A DNA stretch of 50,000 nt from Neocallimastix lanati (nom. inval.) (taxonomy: Eukaryota > Neocallimastigomycota > Neocallimastigomycetes > Neocallimastigales > Neocallimastigaceae). The DNA lies in the NCBI GenBank assembly GCA_016946835.1, contig JACVTC010000067.1:522501-572500 (forward strand). The letters are read 5' to 3'. Each line of letters starts with the position of its first letter. Within the stretch, counting starts at the first letter, position 1. Below are positions 15,255-33,477 of this stretch, in pieces. Made by a program: the position numbers and the translations under genes. Below the pieces are notes generated by a model. The model ran no database searches, had not been told where the DNA came from, and was given only the letters and a program-made list of their open reading frames with translations.

Positions 15255-20979
<5,725 letters not shown>

Positions 20980-22192
20980 AGCTTATTGTATGTAATAATT
21001 AAATTTTTTTTTGTATTATTATTTTTTTTTTATAACTATTTAAAAAATATATATATTATTCTCAACTTTTTAAAACTAAAATTTTTTTAATTTTGATTAT
21101 TTGGAAAAAAAATATATATTTTTTGAAGAAAAAATTTTTTTTATTTTATAATACAAATTATTATTTAATATTTCTTATTTCAATTAATTTCTATATAATA
21201 TTATGGATATTTTCATAAATATATTTAATATTTCAAAATAATTAAAAAAAAATAAAAAAAAAAATATAAAAAAAAAAAACGAAATATAAAAAATTTATAG
21301 TTTATTTTAAAAACAAAATTTAAATAAATAAAACTTTAAAATAAAATTTTTAATTTTTTTTTAAAAAAAATTTTTTTTTTTTTTTTTGTAATTTAATTAA
21401 AATTTTTATTTTTTGAAAAATATATAAAAATATACCATTATATATTAAAAAAAAAATTAATAGCAAATATTAAATTTGAAATTAAAAAAAAAAAAAAAAA
21501 GAAAAAAGAAAAAGATATATATATTATTACAATTCTTTTCTTTTCTTTTTTTTTTTTTATAATTTCAAATTTAATATTTTCTAAAATATATATATATATA
21601 TATATATTTTTATTCGTCACATTTTACTTATTTTACAAAATAATTGAAATACATTTGGATAATTAATATAAATGTTATATAAAAATTGCTAAAAATTTTA
21701 ATGTTTTGTTTATTTACTAAATTTATATTTATTTGAAGTAAAAGGCTTATTTTTTATACATTTAATGGATTATACATATTTCAATTCATTAAATATATAT
21801 TTTTATATTAATTATATAAAGAGATTTCTTTGTAATATAACTATTTGAATATTTAAAATTATTATATAGACTGTAATAAAATAAATAGTATTAATTAAAA
21901 TACTAATCAAATTGTAACTAAAAATATCATTTTTCTAGTAAAAAAAGAAATATATATAATATTTTAAAAAATAAATTAATTACTATCTTTTAGATTTAAA
22001 TAAAAATAACCCAACCTTTTTACTATTCTTTATTAATTATTTGCTAAAAAATTAATCAAATATCAAATATAATAATATTAAATGATTAAAAAAAACAAAA
22101 ACGTATTTCTACCACTTTATAAATTAAAAAAAAATAAGTATGTTAAAATACTTAACGACCAACTAGCCTTTTCTTTTCTTTTCTTTTCTTTA

Positions 22193-22292
<100 letters not shown>

Positions 22293-22860
22293 ATTATTAT
22301 TATTAACTTTTTTTTTAAAAATATATATATAATAAATAATAAATATTATTGTTATTATTATATATTATCTTTTAATTTTTTTTCTGATAAATTTTTTTTT
22401 TTTTTTTAATATCGATTATAATTAACAATTTCAATTTATTGTTTATTTGAAAGAGAAACAATAGAATAAGTATTATAAAATTCATTTATATCGTCGATAT
22501 CATTTGTAAGTGTTTTATCGAATAAACCAAATGTATATAATATTAATTAGTATTAAAACACTAATATTTCTTAATATTTTTTTGGTACAACTCAAGCTTT
22601 TGAAATGTCTTTTTTTTTTTTGATTAGCTGTCATATAATTGGATAATAAAGGATTAGACTTTTAATGAAAAAAAAAAATAAAAAAAGACAAGTGATAAAC
22701 CTTATTTCATATTTTATTATTACTATTATTATTTCAGATAATCAGGTTTTTACCAAACTTCCTACAACATAAAGTGAATTGATTTATTTAAAATAATTAT
22801 TAATTTTTACTTTATTTTATTTAAATATAAAATAATTCATTTTAATATCATTGTTTTTTT

Positions 22861-23120
22861 TTATTTTATTTTATTTTATTTTATTTTATTTTATTTTATT
22901 TATTTTTTTATTTATTTTTTATTTATATATATATATTAATTATATATTATATATTATATTTTAAATAATTAAATAATTATTTTTATATTTTATAGTTTTT
23001 ATATTATTTTTTCCTCTATATATTTATTTTATTTTATTTTATTTTATTTTATTTATTTTTATTTTATTTTATTTTATTTATTTATTTTTATTTTATTTTA
23101 TTTTATATTTTATTTTTATT
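22861..23120. repeat. (TTTTA)n pentanucleotide-rich region
   Basis: Several blocks of TTTTA units interrupted by TTTA and TA runs, in the region downstream of the SEC63 stop codon. Confidence 0.8.
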
Positions 23121-23413
23121 TATTTTTTATTTTTATTTTTATTATTTATATAAAAACTTTATTTTATTTTCTACTTTTATTTATTAAAACAAATAAACAT
23201 TAAAAATAAAAAATAAAACTGGAATAAATATAAAAAGATATTTTTTATAACGATTAAAAAAATTAATAATACGGCTCTTTTAATAAGAACAAAAAAAAAA
23301 AAAAAAATTTATTATTTTTTTTTTAATTAAAAATGAATATGTTAAAGGTTTAAATAATATATTATAAAAAAAAATTTTAAAAAAATGCATATTATAGTAA
23401 GAATTTAAAATGT

Positions 23414-24505
23414 TTATTCATCATCTGATGATTCATAATCAGAACTATCTTCATCATCATCATCATTCTTCTTTGCAGCATTCTTTTTCTTTTCATTAGC
23501 CATTTCTTGTTTCATAGCAGCTAATTGACCGGCTAAGGAATCTTCTTCTGGTTCACTAATTTCATCTTCGAAAACGTGATACTTTGGAGCTGGAACTACA
23601 ACAAGCTATTTTAAATATTTTATTATATATATATATATTAATATAATTTCATATAATTATAATTTATTATTTATTATTTTTATTATTATTTATTATACAA
23701 TTAAATTAAGACTAAATATCTTAAAAAAAATTTATAAATAATTATTATTTAATTATTATTTACCTTAACTTCTTGAACAATATCAAAACCTAAACTACAA
23801 TCAGATTTAACGTATAAAGTAATTGGGAAAGTACCAGTCTTTGGTGGAGCTTGGAAAGTGAAACGAAGAACCTTTTCATCAACTAAATCATTAATCTTTG
23901 TTGGTGGAGTCAAAGATTTATTAACTTGTGGATTACCCATCATTAACCACCAACCTGGTCTCTTTTCCTAAAATATTTAATAGTTATAATAATTGATTTA
24001 TTAATAATATTATTTTTTATATGTAAATATATATTTAAATTTTAACTTAGATTAATGATGATAAATACTAACCATCATAAGATATGGAGCATAAATTGGA
24101 TCATTTGGATTAACAGCTTTATCAAATAAGGTTCTCATCTTTTCTTTCTTTTCTTCAACTTCATTTATTTCAGTATCAATATATTCTTCACCTTCAACAG
24201 TTTCTGGTTCATCGTATCTAATTTGACGTAACTTAATAAAGCAGGTAACAAATACACCTGGTGCAATAGCAGCTTCATCTTCTCTTTCTCCTAAAACTGT
24301 ATATATTAAAATTTGAAAGACGTATACATTAGAACTAATAATAATAATTTTCGAAATCTTTTCAATTTCATTTATATTAATATAATATCTTACCTTTGAA
24401 TTCAACATTAGTAACCTTAATTCTTGGGAATGACTTTGCAACTTCAACAACCTTGTTATATTGATCATCATCTAAAGTACGTAATAAAGATCTTCATTTT
24501 CAAAA

Positions 24506-24539
<34 letters not shown>

Positions 24540-27197
24540 TATATTATTATTATTATTATTATTATATGAATACTATTATTTTAACATTTTTTTTTAAACA
24601 TTATAATAAATTAATATTTATTTACCTTCTATCTTCATCAGATAAGTTTAATAAATCAGTAATAGTATTGATCTTACGCTATTAAATAAATTTAATAAGT
24701 TTAATAATTTATTTTTATGTTATTTATTAACATATATATTCATTTTATATTTATAATTATTTTTATTTTTATTTTTATTTTTTTTCTTTTTTGTTATTGA
24801 ATAATATTATTATTACCTTTTTGGTATCACAGTGCTTAATAATTTCTGGGTTAATATATGGAAGTTGGAATAAAGCATGTTGATATGGTGGCATAGCTTG
24901 TATAATTAACTATTAAAGTAAAATTATAAAAATAAATATATAAATTTTAAAATTAACATAATATATATATAATTAAATAATTAAATAATTAAATAATTCA
25001 TACTTGTCCTAATTCAATACAATTAATGGTAACATCGAGCCATGAATGAGCAACTGAAATTTGAAGAACACCTCCTAATAAACGTAATGCGTTTTCAATA
25101 ACAGCTTCTTGTTCTATATTTTATTTTTATTTTATTTTATTTTTTTTTTTTTTTTTAGAATATATATAAGTTAATTCATAATTTATAATTTAAAGTTGGT
25201 TATTTAATAATTTCTCATTTAAAATATAAACCTTCTTGAAGTTTCTTGTTGTCAGTTGGAATACGGAATAAATGGGCATGAAGTAAAAGTGAATTTCTGA
25301 AAGCACGTGGATGTTCTTGACGGTACTTCTTAGTCTTGTCCCAACGTTCAGAAGCGAAAGCAGACATAGCTAATTTTACTTTTTCACTTAACTATGTATA
25401 TATGTATTACATGTACAATTATAAATAAATAAATGAATATATATATATATAACATTTTTAATAAAAATAAAATGTTAATTAATATTTACTTCGGTTAAAG
25501 CATCTTCAACAGAAAATACACCCATATTAGCATTTTGAATTCTACATTTTTCATATTCTGGAGAGTTAGCAATAATTTCCAATAAAGCTTTTATTATTAT
25601 ATGAATAGAATTTAAAAATAATATAAATAAAAAAAAAATTTTTTTTTATAATATTAATAATTTATTATTTATCTTTTATAAATATATATTATAAATAAAT
25701 AAATTTTATACCATTAATTGAAGTTTTTTCTTTAACTTCATGATAGAATCTAGCCATAGTACTTTGAAGAAGTTTATCTCTAGTGTATGACTTTGAATTC
25801 TTCCACCATCTATGCTATATATGTTTAAATTAATGTATTAACAATAATATATTTAGAGAGATATTTCAGTTTAAATACATTAATAACTTTTATTAATTAA
25901 AGAATTACTAACAACAAGAATTGGCAAAGCAACAGCAAATACAGAACTGTATAAAATTAAAACCTAATTTTTTTTAAATTTTTAATTAAAAATTATGAAT
26001 TGGTTAATTAAATAATATATTAAATAATATATAGATATTTTATACATTTTTAAAAAATAAATAAAACTAATTCAAAGTAAACATACAATAAATGAATTGC
26101 TTGATTCAGCGAGCCAAGCTGGAAGAGCAATACCTAAACTGAATGCTAATATTATTTTATCAAATTTAATTTCATTTATTTTAATGAACAATTAAAAAAA
26201 AAAAAAATATTTAAAAATTATTTCATATAATTTACATTGTTTGCCATCTGGATGACCATATTCTTCGAAATTTCTTCTAGCTTCATCGTCAGTAAGACTA
26301 TATATATAGTATTAAATATAATTAAATTATATTAACAATTAATATTATTATTATTTCACATTCTTCTTATAAAAATATTATTATTTACACTTTGTAAGCC
26401 TTGGTAATTTCAATCCAACGATCTTCAGCAGTAGCTCTGTCCTTTTCATCTACTTTATCTGGGTGACTATTTTATATTAATATCATTTTATTAATATATT
26501 TATTCCATCAATATCTTATCATAATTTTTAAAAATTATAGATATTTACTATTTAAGACCAAGTAATTTATATTGTTTCTTAATTTGAGCTGGAGTAGAAG
26601 ACTATACAATTTTAATTATTTTTTAATTATTATTTTTTTAAAAATTAATATATATATATAAAATTAATGTATACATTATAAAATTGATTTTCATATAATT
26701 TTAAATTACCTTTTTTAATTCCATAATTTGGTATGGATCCCATTCAACATAATCAACTTCGGTGTTCATTACTTTGTATACAAGTAATCCTAATAAAATC
26801 CAACCACCAATTAATATAACATACCTTAAAAAAAGAAAGAAAAATAATATTAATATTTTATGTCAACAAATATTTTATTCATTTTTTTTATTATTTTTCA
26901 ATTTACTTTAAACTTGATGATTTGTCTCCCTTCTTTGCATTTAATCTAGCTTTTTTGGCTTCAGTTAACAAGACTTCAGAATGAGTTGTTTTTTCCTTTT
27001 TACCTAATAAATATAAAATATTAATAATAAATACCTTTAAAATACTTTTTCTTATTATTTATTTTAAAAATTTAGTAAAATAAACTACCTCCAATAGACC
27101 TAATACAGTGTATAGTATAAGGAACAAGGAAAAGAATTAAAAGAGATAATATGAAGTAGCTAAAATTAGCACCTGTTTCATCATAATCGTATTTCAT
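23414..27197 (-). CDS. SEC63: SEC63, ER translocon J-domain protein
   Basis: ER-membrane partner of the Sec61 channel; its luminal J domain recruits BiP/Kar2 for post-translational import. 652 residues (yeast is about 660) from 18 inferred exons: 27197-27089, 27003-26907, 26824-26710, 26601-26549, 26466-26389, 26297-26236, 26145-26087, 25963-25913, 25814-25712, 25587-25490, 25391-25232, 25113-25004, 24909-24817, 24678-24626, 24491-24394, 24296-24073, 23967-23764, 23605-23414. All phases agree. Seen: first membrane segment about 11-31; second about 69-86 (VILIGGWILLGLLVY); J domain with DPYQIMELKK, IKKQYKLLGLKY and an intact HPD at 126-128; third membrane segment about 185-208 after FSLGIALPAWL; HRWWKNS; then the long cytosolic Brl/Sec63 domain, ending with RPGWWLMMG and YVKSDCSLGFD. 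The tail is acidic (DDDDED...SSDDE). In yeast and mammals this tail is phosphorylated by CK2 and promotes Sec62 binding; the same role here is inference. Codon choice is richer in G/C (CGT, AAG, GTT) than in neighbouring genes, suggesting high expression. Confidence 0.96.
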
Positions 27198-28750
27198 TTT
27201 GTTCTATTTATTTTTCAAATTTCTATTAATATAAGACTAAAATATATTATTTTTAAATAATTTAATATATTATATTTTGAATAATACATATATAGTTTTA
27301 GAATATATAGTAATATTGAATAATAATAATAACAATAATAATATAAAAAAAGACAATTAGAAATTTTTATAATATATGTTAAAATTTGTAATATATATTT
27401 AAATTTGTAAATATACGTTAAAATTTATATTTATAAATTTTTTAAAATCTTTCAAAAATTCCAGAAATAATTCATAATTTAATTAATATAAATTGTTAAT
27501 TGTTTATTTTCTTAAAAATTTCCATTTATTTTATCTAATATATATATATATATTTTTTTTTTTTTCCTTAATTATGTATTTACTACAGTTTAGTATGCTT
27601 ATATTATATATATAATATATATCTATATTATATATATCCAATTGTTATAGTTTATTTTCTTATAAATGTTTTACTTCCAATACTTTAAAGCAAAACAAAC
27701 TTTGAAATTATAATTTTTTATAATAATTTATTTACAAATTCATCATTAATTCAATCCAATCTAATAATTATCATTTATCATAATTTACTATCCTTTATTA
27801 ATGCTTTTTAAATATAAATAAATTTGAAATTTTCTATTTACTTTTTTTTTTTTTTTTATTTTAATGTTCTTATATCTTATTTTATTTATTTTTTATTTTG
27901 TTTTATTATATGTTTGTTTGTTTTATTTGTTTTAGTTTCTTGCTTTCTTTTTAACTTTGTTTTATATCTTTATTAGACTAAAATAAGAAAAAAGAAAGTA
28001 TTTATTTTTATTTTTTTTTTTATTAAAGTAAATATAAATATGAAAATTTATATATTTATAAATATATATATATATTTTTTTGTTTTAATAATTGAAAAGA
28101 AAAAAAAAAAAAAAGAAATGAAATAAAAATTTTTTTTATTATTTTATAATATTTTAAATATTATTTTTTTTCCTAAAAAAATTTACTTAATTTTTTAATA
28201 TATTAAATTCCTTTTTTTGTTGCTTGAAAAATTTTCACTTGAATTTCCTTTTATGAAAAATTTATGTATATATAAAAGTACTAATTATTATGTAATATTT
28301 ATAATACAGCTTACTAACTTTTAAAAATATTTAAAATAAAAATTCCTTTATATAATAACTTATTACTAAAAAGATACTTTTTAGAGATAGGTTTAACATA
28401 TAATATTTATAATTTTTTATGTTTTTTATTTAAAATATTTCTATTGTCTTTATTGTTGTTGTTAAAGTAGTACTCTTTTTAAAAAATTAAATCTACTATT
28501 ATTCTTTTTATTATTGTTATTCAATATTAATTATTTAATATTTTATGTTTATTATTATAAATATTTATTATATAAATTAGATCAACCAATAAAATTAAAG
28601 TATTTATAATTAAACTATTTGATTAATTCCTTTTTTTTTGTTTGTATTTTAAATCATTCCCTTTTAATAAAACTAACCAATTAATACAATATTTTAAATA
28701 CGTATCTAATAATGTATATGTATATTAAAAAATATATAAGTTATTAATAA
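27198..28750. other. Spacer upstream of SEC63
   Basis: AT-rich with no extended open frame and no recognisable RNA gene. The SEC63 promoter should lie at the left end; no motif stands out. Confidence 0.65.
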
Positions 28751-29297
28751 AATTATTTTATTATTTATTTATTATTTATTATTTATTATTTATTATTTAT
28801 TATTTATTATTTAATATTTGTTATTTATTATTTATTATTTATTATTTGTTATTTATTATTTATTATTTATTATTTATTATTTATTATTTATTATTTATTA
28901 TTTATTATTTAATATTTGTTATTTATTATTTATTATTTATTATTTGTTATTTATTATTTATTATTTATTATTTATTATTTATTATTTATTATTTATTATT
29001 TATTATTTATTATTTACTATTTATTATTTATTATTTATTATTTACTATTTATTATTTATTATTTATTATTTATTATTTATTATTTATTATTTATTATTTA
29101 TTATTTATTATTTATTATTTATTATTTATTATTTATTATTTATTATTTATTATTATTTTTATTTATTTTTATTATTTATTATTGATTATTGATTATTGAC
29201 TATTGATTATTGATTATTTATTATTTATTATTTATTATTGATTATTTATTATTTATTATTTATTATTCAATTATAAATTATTTATTATTCAATTATT
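28751..29297. repeat. Second heptanucleotide array (TTATTTA)n
   Basis: About 540 bp of 7-bp units with scattered single-base variants (TTTGTTA, TTTACTA, TTGATTA). Same motif and same strand as the array at 9680-10200. Both lie between two minus-strand genes. Confidence 0.9.
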
Positions 29298-29337
29298 TAT
29301 TATTTATTAGTTATTGAATAATAACTAATAAATAATA
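29298..29337. repeat. Perfect 18-bp hairpin closing the heptanucleotide array
   Basis: Arms 29298-29315 and 29320-29337 are exact reverse complements around a GAAT loop. The arms contain AGTTATT/AATAACT, so they differ from the plain 7-mer repeat. Confidence 0.85.
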
Positions 29338-30012
29338 TTTTATTTTTCATATTTGATATTATTTCTATTTATGATAATTATATTATTAAATATCATTATT
29401 TATTCCTTTTAATTCTTAAAAATCAAAACTTTAATCATATATAAGGTTGAAAGAAGTAAAATAATTTTAGAAGAATATAATTTATATTTTTTTTGAAAGT
29501 TATTAAAAAATAAAATATATAAAATAGCAATTTTTAAAATATATAATATATTTATAGAAATTAGAAAAAAGTATTTAAAATTAAGAACTTTGTAATTATT
29601 AATAATTTTTTTTTTAATATTTATTAAAAAATATATTATATAATATTATATTTACATATACATATAAATAAAAACATTAAATTAATATTTAATTACATTA
29701 AATAATATTTTTTAAAATATTTTATTTTATTATTTTAATATTAGAATATTTTATAAAAATTTATATTTTATAGTAAATTCAGAATGCAATATTATGATGA
29801 GTATTATTCATTACTATAAAATATTTCCTTATCTTAATTTGACAATAAAAATATTAAAATATAAACTATTCCTATCTATTTATTTATTATTATTATTTTA
29901 GAATAGAGCATAAATATACAGAAGTCCCTTTTAAATCAGTAATTAAAAAAACAACACAATCATGTATTAACCTTTTAATACATATATATAATATATATTT
30001 GTTTATATATTT
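29338..30012. other. AT-rich spacer downstream of CDC26
   Basis: No gene or structured element seen beyond A/T runs. It includes the CDC26 3' flank. Confidence 0.6.
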
Positions 30013-30195
30013 TTAATTTGATTGTATACCAATTCTATCTTTAATCGATAACTTTTTTTTTTCTATTAGCATTTGTTTTTCTTGTTTTTTTAATAATTCT
30101 GCTTGCTCTTTAATTTTATTAATTTCTTTCATTTGTTCATATTCTGTTATATCTTCAGCTTTTAGTAATATTGCAGTTGGTTTCCTTTTCATCAT
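30013..30195 (-). CDS. CDC26: CDC26, anaphase-promoting complex subunit
   Basis: Small accessory subunit of the anaphase-promoting complex (APC/C), which stabilises the TPR subunit CDC16/APC6. Single exon, 60 residues (59 if the second ATG at 30192 is used; the family usually starts with one Met before a basic pair). Seen: MKRKPTAILLKAEDITEYEQM at the start, matching the family's conserved N-terminal box (basic residues then KPT, and a Leu-x-x-Asp-Ile-x-Glu-Tyr/Phe motif that inserts in the TPR groove), a Lys/Glu/Gln coiled-coil middle, and a C-terminal IKDRIGIQ resembling the family's NDRIGY end. It is divergent to SIN3. Such short genes are easily missed in this genome. Identification rests on remembered motifs. 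Confidence 0.85.
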   Translation of the reverse strand: MMKRKPTAILLKAEDITEYEQMKEINKIKEQAELLKKQEKQMLIEKKKLSIKDRIGIQSN

Positions 30196-30791
30196 TTTAA
30201 TTATTTATATATATTATAAATATTTAGCCTAATTTTATATGATATTTTCAAATATTAATTCAAATATCTAATACTAGATTTTTATAATAAAGATTAAAAA
30301 ATTATTTATATGAAAATTATTTATAAATAAGTATTGCTAGAATCAAAAAAATATATAAATTTATGTAAAAGTATAAATATTTTATAATTAAATTTTAAAA
30401 ATTAACTACATCTAGGTATATAACAGAGTCTTTGTAAAGTTCTAATAAAATAATATTGATGTTAATATTAAAATTGTTAAAAATAAAAATAAAAATAAAG
30501 TTCTTTTCATTTGTTTGATATAATTACGATTTTAATAAATAAAAAAAAAATATTATATTTAAATATGAACATATTAATACTTTAATATATGAAAATTATA
30601 ATATATATTTGTAATACTGTATAAAATAATTATCAATTATAATAGTTATTTTTGAATAACATTAAGAAATTTTTTTTTATTTAATGGAAACGTGACATTT
30701 ATTAAATTAACATTACTTGTATGTATTTATTTATTTATATATATTTATTTATTTATATATAATTAAATTTATTATTTATCTATTTATCCAT

Positions 30792-30878
<87 letters not shown>

Positions 30879-31236
30879 TTTTATGATATATAACTATAGA
30901 GATATATATATAAAGATAAATATTTATGTATCATCTATCATCATTCCTTATGGTTTAGTTTAATAATAAAAATTAAAATTTTTTAATAATTAAAAATAAT
31001 TTCTAAAACAAGGATTTTTGATAATTAATTAAAATTAAAAAAATAAAAATTTATTGTGTATATCATATATTTTATATATTATTTATTATATACGTAATCA
31101 TTTAAATAATTACTTTTTTGTAATGAATATTATTAAATTAATAATTTAATATATTATCATTATTACATTTTTATTATATTTATTATAAGAAAAATTGTTT
31201 AACGTAATTTTTTTTTTTTTTATATTTTTATTTATT

Positions 31237-31276
<40 letters not shown>

Positions 31277-32098
31277 TCTATTAAATCTTTACAATTACTT
31301 TTCTTTTTTTATTATATTATTTTTTTTTAATTTTATTTTTTTTAATTTTTAATTCTTTTTATTTTGAAAAGTTAATAAATTTATTTGATATTCTATTTTA
31401 TTATTTTTTTTTATATTTCAATAGATATAATTTAAAATTTGGTTATAATACAATTGCTTTTATTTAAGGTATAAAATTATTTTTAAAAAAATATTTATAA
31501 TATTTATTTTATTATATATAATCTTGACGGGAAATTGCATTTTTTATTCACTTTAAAATATAGATGTTAAAATAAATAAATTATTTTACAATATATATAT
31601 ATATATATAGAAGTATTATGTTATACGAAAGTATAAACTAAAATATAATAAAATAAAATTATACTATAATAACATTTTTTTAATCTTGAGTTACCAGTAA
31701 ATCAATTTTATTTAAATGAAATTTTTATTTTTAGTATTAGTGATTACTATTGAAATTAAATTTCAATATAGTATTTATTTTGAATAATAATATGTTTATT
31801 TAATAATAATTATAATAAAGAATAGAAAACAAATAAAATAATATATATATATATAAACTTCAATAATTTTATAAATAATAATAATAATAATAATAAAGAA
31901 ATACAATTTTCAGAAAATTAAAAATATATTATTATAGATTAGTTTTATTTAAAATTTAATAAAATTTATAGTATTACTAAATATTTAATAAATAAGACTT
32001 TATTCTTTTCATATATATTATATATATATTTAATTTATATAATTGTTAATATTAGTTTTTTTTAATAAATGAATAAATAAAAAAAAAAAAAAGAAAAA
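30196..32098. other. Shared divergent spacer between CDC26 and SIN3
   Basis: Must hold both promoters. It contains a (TTTA)n array near 30791-30882, T-rich blocks near 31211-31275 and a short palindrome TATTGAAATT-A-AATTTCAATA near 31749-31769. No gene seen. Confidence 0.65.
30791..30882. repeat. (TTTA)n tetranucleotide array, about 23 units
   Basis: Essentially uninterrupted 4-bp repeat in the CDC26-SIN3 divergent spacer. Confidence 0.9.
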
Positions 32099-33426
32099 AT
32101 GTATAATTCAACGGCAAAGTTACCTCCTATAAATTCAACTGAACAACAAAATCCTATGCCACAAAATAATCAGTTGCCTTCTTTTAAAGATTTTAATAGG
32201 TCAACTTCAACACATGTATACCCATATTCACAGCCTGATTCTATGGATAAATCCAATCAAGGAAATGATCTTTCCTCTCATTCAGTAAATCAAATGTCTG
32301 GTCATAATATGCCTGGTAAACAGATATCACCAAATTCTCCATTACAAGCACCAATGAATATGCATTCTTCAAAAATGCCAATTCATGTTTCAAAAAATCA
32401 AAATAAACCAATAGCAAATGTTCCACCACAAATGTCTAATATTCAATCTCCAATACAACAACAAATGAATATTATTCAAAATCAATCTAGTTCAAATATT
32501 AATTCAATAGTACCTACTACTAATTCTTCTTCTTCGTCTATACAACCACCACCATCTTCTCAACCACCTTCTTCTCAAGCTTCAATTCAAAGCAATCAAT
32601 ATAATTATAATCAACAACAACCTCAACAAATATTACCTAATCAACTACCTCCTAATAATACATCAAACCCAAAATCAATTAAACCTCGACAAAAAACTAA
32701 ACAGAAGACAAAACAAAAAATAAAGCCAAATGGAAGTTCAAATCTTCAACAAATTCAACCAGCACCGCCAATGAATCCTAATATTTTACCTAATCCTAAT
32801 ATTCCACATGGACAAAATTTGCAAAATATGCCATTACTTCCACAAAATAATTCTATGAATGGAGTTAATGGAAGAAATCCATTGGCACCAATAAATAATT
32901 CAAATAATTCTATGGGCAATACACCAAATCAGTCAATTCCTTCACGCAATAATAATAACAATAATAATGGTCCAATGAATCAAATATATCCAAATTCAGT
33001 ACCAATGAATAATCCACCCCCATCTCATAATAGACCTCCAATGCAAAATAATGATATAAGCTCAAATAGTTCTTCTCAAAGTAATTATCGAACATTAAAT
33101 GTTAAAGATGCACTCTCATATCTTGAACAAGTTAAGGAGCAATTTAATGAATCTCCACAAGTTTATAATGACTTTTTAGAAATTATGAAGGATTTTAAAT
33201 CTCAAAGGTATAAAAATAATAAAATAATTACTAAATAAAATATTAGCATATATATTTTCCATTTTCATTAAGATATTTAAAATAATAATATTATTAAATA
33301 AAATAATTGCTATTAATATTTTAATAATGTAATAATATTTCAATTTTTTTTTAATGACTTTAATATACCTTTTAAATTTAAATTATTTAAATTATTATTT
33401 TTATTATTTATTATTTTTTTTATTTT

Positions 33427-33477
<51 letters not shown>

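Noticed and set aside
22600-22790. Possible small exon with a CAG acceptor near 22735
   Set aside because: No open frame of useful length follows and no partner exon could be joined in phase.
24052-24471. 139-codon minus-strand frame
   Set aside because: A real SEC63 exon (24296-24073) read through into the preceding intron and the neighbouring exon in the wrong frame.
28818-29199. Plus-strand frames of 89-124 codons
   Set aside because: Same heptanucleotide artefact as at 9.7-10.2 kb.
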